Source: Pseudomonadota bacterium (lineage in GTDB: Bacteria > Pseudomonadota > Gammaproteobacteria > Steroidobacterales > Steroidobacteraceae). From it: a stretch of DNA of 64,000 nt. A program made the position numbers and the translations under genes. Within the stretch, counting starts at the first letter, position 1. Each line of letters starts with the position of its first letter. Positions 1 through 7,944 of the stretch are shown here, piece by piece. The notes below the pieces were generated by a model. That model saw nothing but the letters and a program-made list of their open reading frames with translations, made no database searches and was not told where the DNA came from. The DNA lies in assembly GCA_016713725.1 (NCBI GenBank), contig JADJOO010000002.1, positions 62,001 to 126,000 of the forward strand, written 5' to 3'.

Positions 1-349
1 TGCCGACGAAGGGAATCGGGAAGAATTCGTTTTCGCTGTCGATCCTGTTCGGGCCGATGGTGAACGCGCCGCCATTGCCGTTGGCCAGGCTGGGCGACGT
101 CTCATAGTCGCGCATCGGGCTGAAGATGCTGAGGCCGGCGTCGATGCTGTCCGGCACGAAGGCGATGTTGGCCGGGTTGGTCGCAAGCGACATCACTTCC
201 TGCGGATTCGCGGTGCCCGCGCCCGCCTGGCCTTTGCTCTTCGTGCCGGTGCCGGTCGTGTAGTACCCGTTGGTCGCGGACGCACTGCCCGCGGCGAGTG
301 TCAGCGCGACGAACAGCCCGACGAGATTTCGGCCTTGCAGCTTGCTCAT
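1..349 (-). CDS. FadL/OMPP1-like outer-membrane transport protein (5' part only)
   Basis: The gene starts at 349 and runs off the left edge, so about 116 N-terminal residues are visible. A signal peptide is clear: MSKLQGRN, then a hydrophobic stretch ending in ASA around residue 25. The mature part has a Gly/Thr-rich start followed by TNPANIAFVPDSIDAGLSIF, the N-terminal hatch pattern of FadL/TodX-type channels, in which an NPA motif follows the signal peptide. These beta-barrels take up hydrophobic compounds across the outer membrane. A copy of the ATTAG-N6-CTAAT palindrome lies 43 nt upstream, which suggests co-regulation with the sulfur genes. A role in uptake of sulfur compounds is inference; a fatty-acid or hydrocarbon substrate is equally open. 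Confidence 0.7.
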   Translation of the reverse strand, partial: MSKLQGRNLVGLFVALTLAAGSASATNGYYTTGTGTKSKGQAGAGTANPQEVMSLATNPANIAFVPDSIDAGLSIFSPMRDYETSPSLANGNGGAFTIGPNRIDSENEFFPIPFVG

Positions 350-391
350 GAGGATCCCCTCTGACCGTACCTGCGGTCGCGTGTGAGATAA

Positions 392-407
392 ATTAGACAA
401 TGCTAAA
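392..407. promoter_or_regulatory. ATTAG-N6-CTAAA palindrome, candidate repressor site of the fadL-like gene
   Basis: ATTAG, six bases, then CTAAA. It lies 43 nt before the start of the minus-strand FadL-like gene and downstream of tusA. It differs by one base from the perfect form seen at 6665 and 25411. Assignment to the ArsR repressor at 19454 is inference. Confidence 0.5.
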
Positions 408-502
408 TTTTCGGCGCGAACGACGTCCCGCCGCAACTCGGGTTTTCCGATATCTAAGTGCTTGAACCAGGAATCGTTGCTTGCGGGCAACGAATGCCGG
501 CT

Positions 503-730
503 TCAGGCTTTGCGCTTCAGGACAAAGCGGTAGACGTTGCCGTCCACGGATTGTTCGACGAGTTCGTGGCCAGTCGTGCGGCAGAATGCCGCGAAATCCT
601 TTACGGCGCCGGGATCGGTCGCCAGGATCTCGAGGGTGGCGCCAGCAGGCATCGCGGTGAGCGCCTTCTTGGCCTTGAGGATCGGCAGCGGGCAATTCAG
701 CCCTTTCGCGTCCAGTGTCTGGTCAGCCAT
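503..730 (-). CDS. tusA: TusA sulfur carrier protein
   Basis: A 75-residue protein, the usual length of TusA. It holds the defining motif KGLNCPLPILKAKKAL: the Cys of the CPxP box carries the persulfide. TusA is a cytoplasmic sulfane-sulfur carrier that passes sulfur between rhodaneses, DsrE proteins and end users. I chose the start MADQTLDAKG at 730 because upstream in-frame codons encode no conserved sequence. It lies 31 nt after dsrE2 on the same strand, so the two are probably one operon. A TusA next to DsrE2 and near sHdr is the known arrangement in sulfur oxidisers, where TusA hands sulfur to the sHdr system. Confidence 0.95.
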   Translation of the reverse strand: MADQTLDAKGLNCPLPILKAKKALTAMPAGATLEILATDPGAVKDFAAFCRTTGHELVEQSVDGNVYRFVLKRKA

Positions 731-761
731 GGTGCAATTCGGCTCCGTGGTCGTGGGTCGT

Positions 762-1256
762 TCAGATGAACAGGTTGATCTCGGACTGGGTGGCAACCTC
801 GATGTAGCTCGCGGCGCCGCCGAGTTCGATGCCGGGAATCATGTCGTCGAGCGTGTACTCGAACAGGTCCATCGTCATCTGGCAGGCGATCATGCGCACC
901 TCGGATTCGAGAGCGAGCGCCCGCAGTTCGGGGATCGAGGCGACCCCCTTCTTTTTCATCATGTTCTGCATCATCACGGTGGCCCCGGCGTCGACGCCGG
1001 GGATCATCGAGGCGAAGTTGGGCATGCCCATGTGCCCACCCATCATCGGCATCTTCATCGCCGGGTTGCCGAGCGGCGTCATTTTCAGGTCGAGGTCCTT
1101 GAGCAGCAGGGACAAGCCGTAAAACGTGAAGAAGAGCGTCACGTTGAGCCCCATTGCTGCCGCCGTCGTCGACAGGATGAACGGCGGGTACGCCCAGTCG
1201 AGCGAACCCTTGGTGACGATGATGGACATGCTCTTGGAGCCAGACGAATCGGTCAT
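762..1256 (-). CDS. dsrE2: DsrE2-type sulfurtransferase, membrane-associated
   Basis: A 164-residue DsrE/DsrF-superfamily protein. The N-terminal half has a hydrophobic segment (about residues 25-51, AYPPFILSTTAAAMGLNVTL and following) that could associate with the membrane, and a Met-rich insert (MKMPMMGGHMGMP) typical of DsrE2. The C-terminal half carries the conserved Cys in ACQMTMDLF. DsrE2 proteins are sulfurtransferases found with TusA and sHdr or Dsr genes. The start at 1256 (MTDSSGSKSM) was preferred to a much longer open frame upstream that has no conserved sequence. The upstream region is shared with the divergent lipoate-assembly operon and contains a palindrome at 1315. Confidence 0.9.
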   Translation of the reverse strand: MTDSSGSKSMSIIVTKGSLDWAYPPFILSTTAAAMGLNVTLFFTFYGLSLLLKDLDLKMTPLGNPAMKMPMMGGHMGMPNFASMIPGVDAGATVMMQNMMKKKGVASIPELRALALESEVRMIACQMTMDLFEYTLDDMIPGIELGGAASYIEVATQSEINLFI

Positions 1257-1314
1257 GGACGATTCCCCGCGGGTTGTTCGTTGGATCTCCGGGCAAATTA
1301 ACAGAGACTGCTTT

Positions 1315-1330
1315 ATTAGCAAAGTCGAAT
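1315..1330. promoter_or_regulatory. ATTAG-N6-CGAAT palindrome between dsrE2 and the lipoate-assembly operon
   Basis: ATTAG, six bases, CGAAT (one mismatch to the perfect palindrome). It sits 59 nt from the dsrE2 start and 91 nt from the preferred start of the divergent deacetylase gene, so one site could control both directions. Its position also argues against a start codon at 1347, which would leave almost no leader. Confidence 0.5.
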
Positions 1331-1421
1331 AACTTACCCTCGGGCCGTGAACGACAGGCGTCCTGCACAGCATTTCTTGCGGCAATGCAACATCGCTGCG
1401 GCGACAAGAAGCGCACAGCCG

Positions 1422-2531
1422 ATGTTCGTTGGCAGTGCGTATTGCCGGGCACGGGGATTCGGACGCAATCACCCGCTGGCCATTCCCAGGGTCGCGACGG
1501 TACTGCGGCTGTGCGAGGAACTCGGCTGGATCGACGAGTCGTCGATGCGCGAAGCACCCGCGGCCAATCTCGCCAGCCTGGTTCGATTCCACGATCACGA
1601 ATACGTCACGGCACTCCGCGACGCAGACGCGGCCGGGCAGGTCACCGCCGCCGTGCGCGAGCGTTTCGGCTTCGGCACCCTGGAGAATCCGCTGTTTCCC
1701 GGCGTGTTCGCCCGCGCCGCGACGGCCGTCGGCGGATCGATCCTTGCGGCCGAACTCGCGCTCGACGGACGCGTCGTGTTCCACCCGGCCGGTGGCACGC
1801 ATCACGGCCGGCCAGGCCGGGCGAGCGGTTTCTGCTATTTCAACGATCCGGTCTTCGCCATCATGACTCTGCTCGAGCGCGGCGTGCAGCGCGTGCTGTA
1901 CGCCGATCTCGACGCTCACCATGGCGATGGCGTACAGGATGCCTTCGCCGGCAACCCGGCAGTGTTGACGATTTCCCTGCATGAAACAGGCCGTTGGCCG
2001 CATTCGGGCGCGGCCGACGACACCGGCGGCGGCAACGCGGTCAACCTGCCGGTGCCGCCCGGATTCAACGACAGCGAACTGGAATTCCTGCTGCAGCAGA
2101 TCGTGCTGCCTGGCGCGGAAGCCTTCAAGCCGCAGGCTGTCGTGATCACGTGCGGCACGGATGCACTGGACGGCGATCCGCTGTCACGCCTTGCGCTCAG
2201 CAACGGCGCGCTGTGGCGCGCGGTTGAACGACTCGTCGAGCCGGTCGGATCGGCGGTGGTACTGGGCGGCGGCGGTTACAACCCGTGGACGCTGGCGCGG
2301 TGCTGGACCGGGCTGTGGGGCCGATTGTCCGGACGCGACATCCCGGCGACACTGCCGCCCGCGGCGGGACAGATACTGGCGGACCTGCAATGCGACCTGG
2401 TCGACGACGAGGATGTCCGCCCGGAGTGGTTGACGACGCTGGCGGATTCGCCGAACGTGGGGGCGGTGCGCAAGGAAGTACGGGACCTCGTGGCGACACA
2501 CGAGCGACGGAGGCTGCATGAACTGGCTTGA
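1422..2531 (+). CDS. Histone deacetylase (AcuC/HDAC)-fold protein in the sulfur cluster
   Basis: A 369-residue class I/II HDAC-type zinc amidohydrolase. Family motifs in order: GRNHPLAIPRV near the N-terminus, HPAGGTHHGRPGRASGF (the paired catalytic His), DLDAHHGDGVQ (zinc-binding Asp and His), and GGGGYNPWTLARCW near the C-terminus. The catalytic set looks complete. Such bacterial proteins remove acetyl or other acyl groups from lysines or polyamines. I start at MFVGSAYCRARG (1422) because AcuC proteins begin this way; an in-frame ATG exists at 1347. The stop overlaps the next gene by 14 nt, so it is translationally tied to the lipoate-assembly genes. Its substrate here is unknown; an acyl-lysine on LbpA or an sHdr subunit is a guess from context. 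Confidence 0.88.
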   Translation: MFVGSAYCRARGFGRNHPLAIPRVATVLRLCEELGWIDESSMREAPAANLASLVRFHDHEYVTALRDADAAGQVTAAVRERFGFGTLENPLFPGVFARAATAVGGSILAAELALDGRVVFHPAGGTHHGRPGRASGFCYFNDPVFAIMTLLERGVQRVLYADLDAHHGDGVQDAFAGNPAVLTISLHETGRWPHSGAADDTGGGNAVNLPVPPGFNDSELEFLLQQIVLPGAEAFKPQAVVITCGTDALDGDPLSRLALSNGALWRAVERLVEPVGSAVVLGGGGYNPWTLARCWTGLWGRLSGRDIPATLPPAAGQILADLQCDLVDDEDVRPEWLTTLADSPNVGAVRKEVRDLVATHERRRLHELA

Positions 2532-3555
2532 ATCCATGACACGGATCGAGGACCTCGAGGATGTCCGACTCGACGCCGGGCTGGTCGCGGAGTTCGAGGC
2601 CGCCGCTGCGGGTTCGGTTGCGCGCCCGATCCGTTTCTCCACGCCGACGTTCAAGGATTACGCGAGCACTGAACTTGCAGGCTGCTCGAAGAACAGCTTT
2701 CCGTCCTTCTCCATCACGGCAGGCGCCTGCGGCCTCAACTGCGATCATTGCCGGGCGGAAATCCTCAAGCCGATGCTACCCGCCACCTCGCCGGCCATGC
2801 TCGACCAGAAGGTGCGCCACCTGGTGGCCACACAGGGACTGCAGGGTTTCCTGCTCTCCGGCGGCTCCAACCGGCGCAACGAAATCCCGTACGAGCGCTA
2901 CTACCCGGTCGTGGAGCAGCTGAAACGCGATTTTCCGGACATGAAGATCGCGATCCACACCGCGCTGACCGACGAGCGTGGCGCACGCTCGATGGAGTCC
3001 GCGGGCGTCGACACGGCGATGATGGACGTAATCGGCGCCGACGCGACGATTCGCGACGTTTATCACCTCGACCGTCCGGTCGCAGACTTCGAGGCCACCC
3101 TGGCTGCGTTGTGCTCGACCTCGATGGAAATCAGTCCGCACATCGTCATCGGCCTGCACTACGGCCGCATCCTCGGCGAGCCGAATGCGCTGGACATCGT
3201 CAGCCGCTATGCGCTCAACGCACTCGTGCTGGTGGTCGTCATGCCCTTCTACGCCAAGCCGGGCCTCTACGCCGTGCCTGACACGAGCGATGTCGGCAGG
3301 ATTTTCCTCGAGGCCCGCAGGCGCCTGGCCGACCGACAGGTGCTGCTCGGCTGCGCGCGGCCTCCCGGCCTGCACAAGCGCGTAACGGACACCTACGCGG
3401 TGATGGCGGGCCTGGACGGCATCGCCTTCCCGGCGGATGGGGCCGTCGCAGTTGCAAACGCGATCGGGCGGTCGTTCCACCAGGAACACGCCTGCTGCTC
3501 AATCAAACTGGGAGCCGCCCCGCGGCCCGCGCAATCCCGCACCTGCGCCGCCTGA
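2518..3555 (+). CDS. Radical SAM protein of the LipS1/LipS2 pair (lipoate sulfur insertion)
   Basis: A 345-residue radical SAM enzyme with the CxxxCxxC cluster motif at Cys71, Cys75 and Cys78 (ACGLNCDHCRAE), and a later GGS motif (LLSGGSNRR) for SAM binding. It overlaps the preceding deacetylase by 14 nt and is followed by a second radical SAM gene and an sLpl ligase. That set is the alternative lipoate pathway described for sHdr organisms, in which LipS1 and LipS2 together insert the two sulfurs into octanoyl-LbpA. Which of the two this is cannot be settled without alignment. The C-terminal tail contains a CC pair (HACCSIK). Unlike canonical LipA it is a stand-alone biotin-synthase-like radical SAM protein. 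Confidence 0.82.
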   Translation: MNWLESMTRIEDLEDVRLDAGLVAEFEAAAAGSVARPIRFSTPTFKDYASTELAGCSKNSFPSFSITAGACGLNCDHCRAEILKPMLPATSPAMLDQKVRHLVATQGLQGFLLSGGSNRRNEIPYERYYPVVEQLKRDFPDMKIAIHTALTDERGARSMESAGVDTAMMDVIGADATIRDVYHLDRPVADFEATLAALCSTSMEISPHIVIGLHYGRILGEPNALDIVSRYALNALVLVVVMPFYAKPGLYAVPDTSDVGRIFLEARRRLADRQVLLGCARPPGLHKRVTDTYAVMAGLDGIAFPADGAVAVANAIGRSFHQEHACCSIKLGAAPRPAQSRTCAA

Positions 3556-3586
3556 CGGCGCGCGGATTCAACGCAGGATACCGAAC

Positions 3587-4846
3587 ATGAGTTGCGTCAA
3601 GCAGAGCGCCGAGACCGCGGCTGCCGTGCCGGCCGGAGATCGATCCTTCAATGCCTTCGACGACATGCAGCCGCGAATGCCGCTGGCCACGCCTGTCGAG
3701 GCCCGCAACGGCCGGCGCGTGAAGGACGCGGCCGTCCCGCCGCAGGGCGTGTACCTGCCGAACAACAACGTGTTGACGCCGCAGATGCGTTCGCCCGAGT
3801 ACGTGCAGATGTCGAACGCGGCGGCGATCACGCTCGGCATCATGGCCGGCAAGATGCACCGCTGCGGCTGCACGCGGTGCCTGAACCTGCTGCTCACTTA
3901 CCCGGAAGGCTGCCGCGCGAACTGCGCCTACTGCGGACTTGCGCGCCACCGCGAGGCGGACCGCGACTATGCCGACCGCAACTTCATCCGCGTCGACTGG
4001 CCGGCGGTGCCGATGGCTGAGATCGTCGACAAGGTCGCACGGAGCGGCGATCAGAGCCCGTTCCATCGCATGTGCATCTCGATGATCACCCATCCGCGCT
4101 CCGACGAGGACACCGTGTCGGTGCTCAAGGCGTGGACGTCGCGAATCGACCCGGCGACGATCCCGGTCTCGATCCTGTCGAATCCCACGACGATGACGCG
4201 CGACGACGTGCGACGCCTGCGCGATCTCGGCGCCGACATCTTCACCGTGGCGCTCGATGCCGCGACGCCGGAAATCTTCGATCGCACCCGCGGCAAGGGC
4301 GTGCAGTCGCCGCACAAGTGGCAGAAGTACTGGGAAATCCTGCTGCACGCCCGTGACATTTTCGGCCCGCAGAAATTCGGCGCCCACATCATCGTCGGCA
4401 TGGGCGAGACCGAGCACGCGGTGCTGGAGCTGGTGCAGCAACTGGTCGACCTCGGCGGCCACAGCCACCTGTTCTGCTTCTTCCCGGAGCAGGGATCGCT
4501 GATGGACCACCTGCCGGCGACGCCGCGCGACCAGTGGCGGCGCGTGCAGCTGGCACGCTACCTGATCGATTACGCGGGAGTCCGCGTGGACCAGATGTCT
4601 TTCGACGCGGAGGGTCGCGTGACGGGTTACGGCCTGGCGCCGGCCGAGATCGACCGGGTGATCGCCGAGGGCGTCGCGTTCCGGACCTCGGGCTGCCCGG
4701 GCAAGTTTCGTGACGACGTCTCCGCGTGCGACCGGCCCTACGGCGACTCGCCGCCCAGCAACATCGCCAGCTATCCGTTCCAGCCGAACAAGCAGGACCT
4801 GCGCAAGATCCGCCGCCAGCTCAAGATCCCCGTCGTGCAGGGCTGA
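3587..4846 (+). CDS. Second radical SAM protein of the LipS1/LipS2 pair
   Basis: A 419-residue radical SAM protein. The cluster motif CxxxCxxC is at Cys109, Cys113 and Cys116 (GCRANCAYCGLA). Just before it is a second Cys group, Cys93-Cys95-Cys98 (RCGCTRC), and near the C-terminus a SGCPG motif. These extra cysteines could hold an auxiliary FeS cluster of the kind sacrificed for sulfur insertion in LipA-type enzymes. I chose the ATG at 3587, preceded by an AGGA ribosome site, over a longer upstream frame. It lies 31 nt after the first radical SAM gene and 6 nt before the ligase gene, clearly one operon. Expected role: the partner sulfur insertion making lipoyl-LbpA. Confidence 0.82.
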   Translation: MSCVKQSAETAAAVPAGDRSFNAFDDMQPRMPLATPVEARNGRRVKDAAVPPQGVYLPNNNVLTPQMRSPEYVQMSNAAAITLGIMAGKMHRCGCTRCLNLLLTYPEGCRANCAYCGLARHREADRDYADRNFIRVDWPAVPMAEIVDKVARSGDQSPFHRMCISMITHPRSDEDTVSVLKAWTSRIDPATIPVSILSNPTTMTRDDVRRLRDLGADIFTVALDAATPEIFDRTRGKGVQSPHKWQKYWEILLHARDIFGPQKFGAHIIVGMGETEHAVLELVQQLVDLGGHSHLFCFFPEQGSLMDHLPATPRDQWRRVQLARYLIDYAGVRVDQMSFDAEGRVTGYGLAPAEIDRVIAEGVAFRTSGCPGKFRDDVSACDRPYGDSPPSNIASYPFQPNKQDLRKIRRQLKIPVVQG

Positions 4847-4852
4847 TACGCC

Positions 4853-5935
4853 ATGGCCGGGCGATTCCGCGTCGTCGATACCGGGGTCCTGGAGGGCCGG
4901 TTCAACATCGCGATCGACCAGGCGATGATCGAAGAGCACCAGGCCGGACGCATCCCCGACACGTTTCGCTTCATGCGCTTTCCGCCGACGGCGCTGATCG
5001 GCCGGCACCAGGCGTTGCGACAGGAAGTCGACGTCGATCACTGCCGCACCCATGGCATAGGCGTCGTGCGGCGCATCACCGGCGGCGGTGCGATCTACCT
5101 CGACGAGGGCCAGCTCGGCTGGGGCCTGGTCTTCCATCGCAAGGCGCTGGGAGCCACCTGCCTCGCCGGACTGGCGAGCGACATCTGCGAGGGCGCGGCC
5201 GCCGGCTTGCGCCGGCTGGGAGTCGACGCACGCTACCGGCCCCGCAACGACATCGAGGTGGACGGTCGCAAGATCAGCGGCACGGGCGGCTTCTTCGACG
5301 GCGACACGCTGATCTACCAGGGCACGGTGCTGGTGGACATGAATCCCGCCGCCATGGTCGCGGCTCTGCGCGTCCCGCGCGCCAAACTGGAGAAGCGCCA
5401 GCTCGACTCGGCAGCGCAGCGCGTCGTCACCCTGCGCGAACTGCTCGGGCCGGCCACGCCGGGCTTGCCGGCCGTCCAGCGCGCGCTGCTCGAGGCCTTC
5501 AGCGAGCGATTCGACCTGGCCTGGGACACGGAGGCGTTGACTGCAGCCGAGGAGACCCTCGCCCGCGAGCATTTCCGCGAAGAGATCGGCACCGACGAGT
5601 TCGTTGCGCAGGTCGATGATCCCGCGAGCGACAGCGACTTCGCCGTCGGCACGCAGAACGGCGCGGGTGGCACCGTAACCACCTACGTGAGGCTCGAGGG
5701 CGTCGCACGCAAGCGCATCGGCCAGGTTCTCGTCACGGGCGACTTTTTCGTTGCGCCGCCGCGCGTGGTGTTCGACCTCGAGGCAGCGTTGCGAGGCGCC
5801 TATGTCGCCGACGCCGACGAGACCATTGAACGATTCTTCCGTGAACGACCGATCAATGCCCTGAGCGTGACGGCCGCCGATTTCCGGGCATCGCTCGATG
5901 GCGCGCTGGTTGCCGCCAGTGCCCGGCGCCCGTGA
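4853..5935 (+). CDS. slpl(AB): sLpl-type lipoate-protein ligase
   Basis: A 360-residue BPL/LplA-fold ligase. Key motifs: VVRRITGGGAIYLDEGQLGW (the RRxTGGGxxxxD lipoyl-AMP binding loop) and NDIEVDGRKISGTGGF with the catalytic Lys. A C-terminal accessory domain of about 110 residues follows, as in the sLpl(AB) form. It activates lipoate or octanoate with ATP and transfers it to the target lysine. In sHdr organisms this class is specific for LbpA rather than for 2-oxoacid dehydrogenases. It follows the radical SAM genes directly, and its stop overlaps the next start (GTGA). The likely substrate, LbpA, is encoded at 19023. Confidence 0.88.
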   Translation: MAGRFRVVDTGVLEGRFNIAIDQAMIEEHQAGRIPDTFRFMRFPPTALIGRHQALRQEVDVDHCRTHGIGVVRRITGGGAIYLDEGQLGWGLVFHRKALGATCLAGLASDICEGAAAGLRRLGVDARYRPRNDIEVDGRKISGTGGFFDGDTLIYQGTVLVDMNPAAMVAALRVPRAKLEKRQLDSAAQRVVTLRELLGPATPGLPAVQRALLEAFSERFDLAWDTEALTAAEETLAREHFREEIGTDEFVAQVDDPASDSDFAVGTQNGAGGTVTTYVRLEGVARKRIGQVLVTGDFFVAPPRVVFDLEAALRGAYVADADETIERFFRERPINALSVTAADFRASLDGALVAASARRP

Positions 5936-6624
5936 AGACGCTCGCGGTCGTCCAGCACACCTCGGCCGAATACCTCGGCCTGATCGAGGATCACCTCGAG
6001 GGCCGGCGCATTCGATTCCGCTATTCGCGGCCGTTTGCCACGGGGGGACGGGTGCCCGGCCCTGACGGGTTGCACGACGGACTCGTCCTGCTGGGGGGCG
6101 GACCCTGGGGCAGTGCTGGCGTGCGCGACGTGCCGACGCTCGCGCAGGAAGTTGCGCTGACCCGGGCGGCGCTGGAAAAGGGCTTGCCGGTACTCGGCAT
6201 CGGGCTCGGAGCCCAGATCCTGGCCATCGCGGCCGGCGGTGGCTCTTCGCCGTCACCCCTCGAGTTCTCGGTGAGCGAAGCAGAGCGCGCCGCTGCGGAC
6301 GCGTTGGCGGGTTACCTGCCGCAACGGTTCCCCCTGGTCGTGTACGGTCGCGACCGGCCGGAACCCCCGCAGACCGCGCGGATTCTCGCGCGGGACCGCG
6401 ACGGTCGCCCCGCAATGTTCCAGATCGGGGCGAACGCGCTGGGCTTCACCGGGCACCCCGGAACCAAAGCCGCCATCGTCGAGGACCTGATCATGGAGTT
6501 CGACGAGGGGCCGGCAGATCCTGCAGCCAACCTCGCGCGTTTGCGTTCTTTGCAGCGCAGCATCGAGGACGCGCTGGTGCCGATCATGACTGGCGTCGTC
6601 AAAGTGCTCGCACTGATGGATTGA
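5932..6624 (+). CDS. Class I glutamine-amidotransferase-like protein lacking the catalytic triad
   Basis: A 230-residue protein with the GMP-synthase-type amidotransferase fold: LLGGGPWGS oxyanion region, then LPVLGIGLGAQILAIAAGG where the nucleophile elbow should read GxCxGxQ, and ALGFTGHPGTK where the His-x-Glu should be. The nucleophilic Cys is Gly (residue 91) and the Glu is Gly (residue 177); only the His (175) remains. It therefore should not hydrolyse glutamine. Similar genes have been reported with the LipS genes in sHdr clusters. The GTG start overlaps the ligase stop by 4 nt. The role may be structural or binding within lipoate assembly; that is inference. Confidence 0.8.
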   Translation: MKTLAVVQHTSAEYLGLIEDHLEGRRIRFRYSRPFATGGRVPGPDGLHDGLVLLGGGPWGSAGVRDVPTLAQEVALTRAALEKGLPVLGIGLGAQILAIAAGGGSSPSPLEFSVSEAERAAADALAGYLPQRFPLVVYGRDRPEPPQTARILARDRDGRPAMFQIGANALGFTGHPGTKAAIVEDLIMEFDEGPADPAANLARLRSLQRSIEDALVPIMTGVVKVLALMD

Positions 6625-6664
6625 TTCTTCGCCGCAATGCCTATTGCGAGGCTCCGGCATTTAC

Positions 6665-6680
6665 ATTAGGGTGGACTAAT
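6665..6680. promoter_or_regulatory. Perfect ATTAG-N6-CTAAT palindrome before the dsrE3A-shdr operon
   Basis: Exact inverted repeat with a 6-base spacer (GGTGGA). The right arm continues as CTAATACA; the TAATAC could be a -10 element, so a bound repressor would occlude the promoter. It lies 54 nt before the dsrE3A start. It is the clearest example of the motif, with 25411. Confidence 0.65.
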
Positions 6681-6734
6681 ACATTGACTGCCGCACGTTG
6701 CTGCGGCGCGTCACCCGTCGGCGGAGCGGAGAGC

Positions 6735-7112
6735 ATGGCGAAGAAGCTGATCATCGTGATGGCGAACACCGACCCTCGCAACCGCGAAGAACTCGGCGCG
6801 CCGATCTTCCAGGCGACCGTCGCCGCGGCGATGGAATACGAAGTCGACGTGATCTGCACGGCGACCTCCGGCCGCCTGATGAAGAAAGGCGTGGCGGCGT
6901 CGCTCGTCGTCAAGGAAGGTTCGCCGAAGACCGTGTACGACTTCATCAAGGATGCGGCGGAAGCGGGCGTGAAGTTCTACTGCTGCTCGCCAAACCTGGA
7001 CCTGTTCGACATGAGCAAGGACGACCTGATCCCGGAGTGCGCCGGCATCGTCGGCGGCGCACACTTGATCGAGGAAGTGATGGAAGGGGACTGCAAGGTC
7101 CTGACGTACTGA
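6735..7112 (+). CDS. dsrE3A: DsrE3A sulfurtransferase
   Basis: A 125-residue DsrE-superfamily protein with adjacent Cys83-Cys84 (KFYCCSPNLDLF), the vicinal pair characteristic of DsrE3A from sHdr organisms, where it exchanges sulfane sulfur with TusA. A further Cys41 sits in VDVICTATSG. The start at 6735 has a GGAG-type ribosome site upstream. It is the first gene of the sHdr operon, 30 nt before shdrC1, and the palindrome at 6665 is in its leader. Expected place: cytoplasm, between TusA and the sHdr complex. Confidence 0.92.
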   Translation: MAKKLIIVMANTDPRNREELGAPIFQATVAAAMEYEVDVICTATSGRLMKKGVAASLVVKEGSPKTVYDFIKDAAEAGVKFYCCSPNLDLFDMSKDDLIPECAGIVGGAHLIEEVMEGDCKVLTY

Positions 7113-7142
7113 GTTCGCGGCCGTAGCGGATCGGGAGGGGAC

Positions 7143-7886
7143 ATGGAACACGCGGGCACGCGCGTACAGGAGTTCATCGGCGATCCGGTCTCGGACACGC
7201 CGGTGGTCGACCGCAAGCAGCTCGAGGCGATCTTCTCCGACATCCAGTCGGACATGCGCTTCGACCACGAGCTGAACGGCTGCCTCAACTGCGGCATCTG
7301 CACGGCTACCTGCCCTTCCGCGCATTACTACGATTACAGCCCGCGCGAAATCGTCCAGCTGCTGTGGACGGAGAACCTCGAGGGCATCTACGACGCCATG
7401 CAGGAGAAGATCTGGGCCTGCGCCCAGTGCTACACCTGCGCCGCGCGCTGTCCCTTCGGCAACTCGCCGGGCGGCCTCGTCATGGTCATGCGCGAAGTGG
7501 CGATCAAGCACGGCATGGAATCGGCCAAGAACGTGCTGCGGCCGTTCAGCCGCGTGATGCTCAAGCTGATCTCGACGGGCAACCAGCTCGCGCCGGACAT
7601 GATCAACAAGGAAGGTTTTCCCGACTGGGGACCGAACATTTCCAAGGTGGACGCGCCGCTCGCGATCCTGCGCAAGGCGATCCCCATGCCCACGCTGCAC
7701 ACGACCAAGACGGCCTGGGAAGTGAATCTCAAGACGTCCGTCGAGCTCTACACCATCTGGGAAGAGACGGGCGTGCTCGGCAGCCTGAAGACGATCGACA
7801 TGAACCTGCATGACGTCATCGCCGACATCATGGAGGAGAAACGCGACGAGCTCGAGGAATGGCTCGAGGAACAGGCAGAGGAATAG
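7143..7886 (+). CDS. shdrC1: sHdrC1, FeS subunit of the sulfur-oxidising Hdr-like complex
   Basis: A 247-residue HdrC-type ferredoxin-like protein. Two [4Fe-4S] motifs: Cys47-50-53-57 (GCLNCGICTATCP) and Cys93-96-99-103 (WACAQCYTCAARCP), followed by the helical tail usual for HdrC, ending in an acidic stretch. It transfers electrons between HdrA and HdrB within the cytoplasmic sHdr complex. The genes that follow are shdrB1 and shdrA, giving the canonical C1-B1-A order. Confidence 0.93.
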   Translation: MEHAGTRVQEFIGDPVSDTPVVDRKQLEAIFSDIQSDMRFDHELNGCLNCGICTATCPSAHYYDYSPREIVQLLWTENLEGIYDAMQEKIWACAQCYTCAARCPFGNSPGGLVMVMREVAIKHGMESAKNVLRPFSRVMLKLISTGNQLAPDMINKEGFPDWGPNISKVDAPLAILRKAIPMPTLHTTKTAWEVNLKTSVELYTIWEETGVLGSLKTIDMNLHDVIADIMEEKRDELEEWLEEQAEE

Positions 7887-7944
7887 CAGGCCACGCACCT
7901 GCGGCCATGACCCTGACGCAGACACGCTCGGGAGGAGAAGGACC

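Noticed and set aside
3503..6415. A 970-residue open frame on the minus strand, opposite the radical SAM, ligase and amidotransferase genes
   Set aside because: It is the antisense shadow of high-GC coding sequence: Arg/Ala-rich with no recognisable domain, while the plus strand has four conserved proteins.
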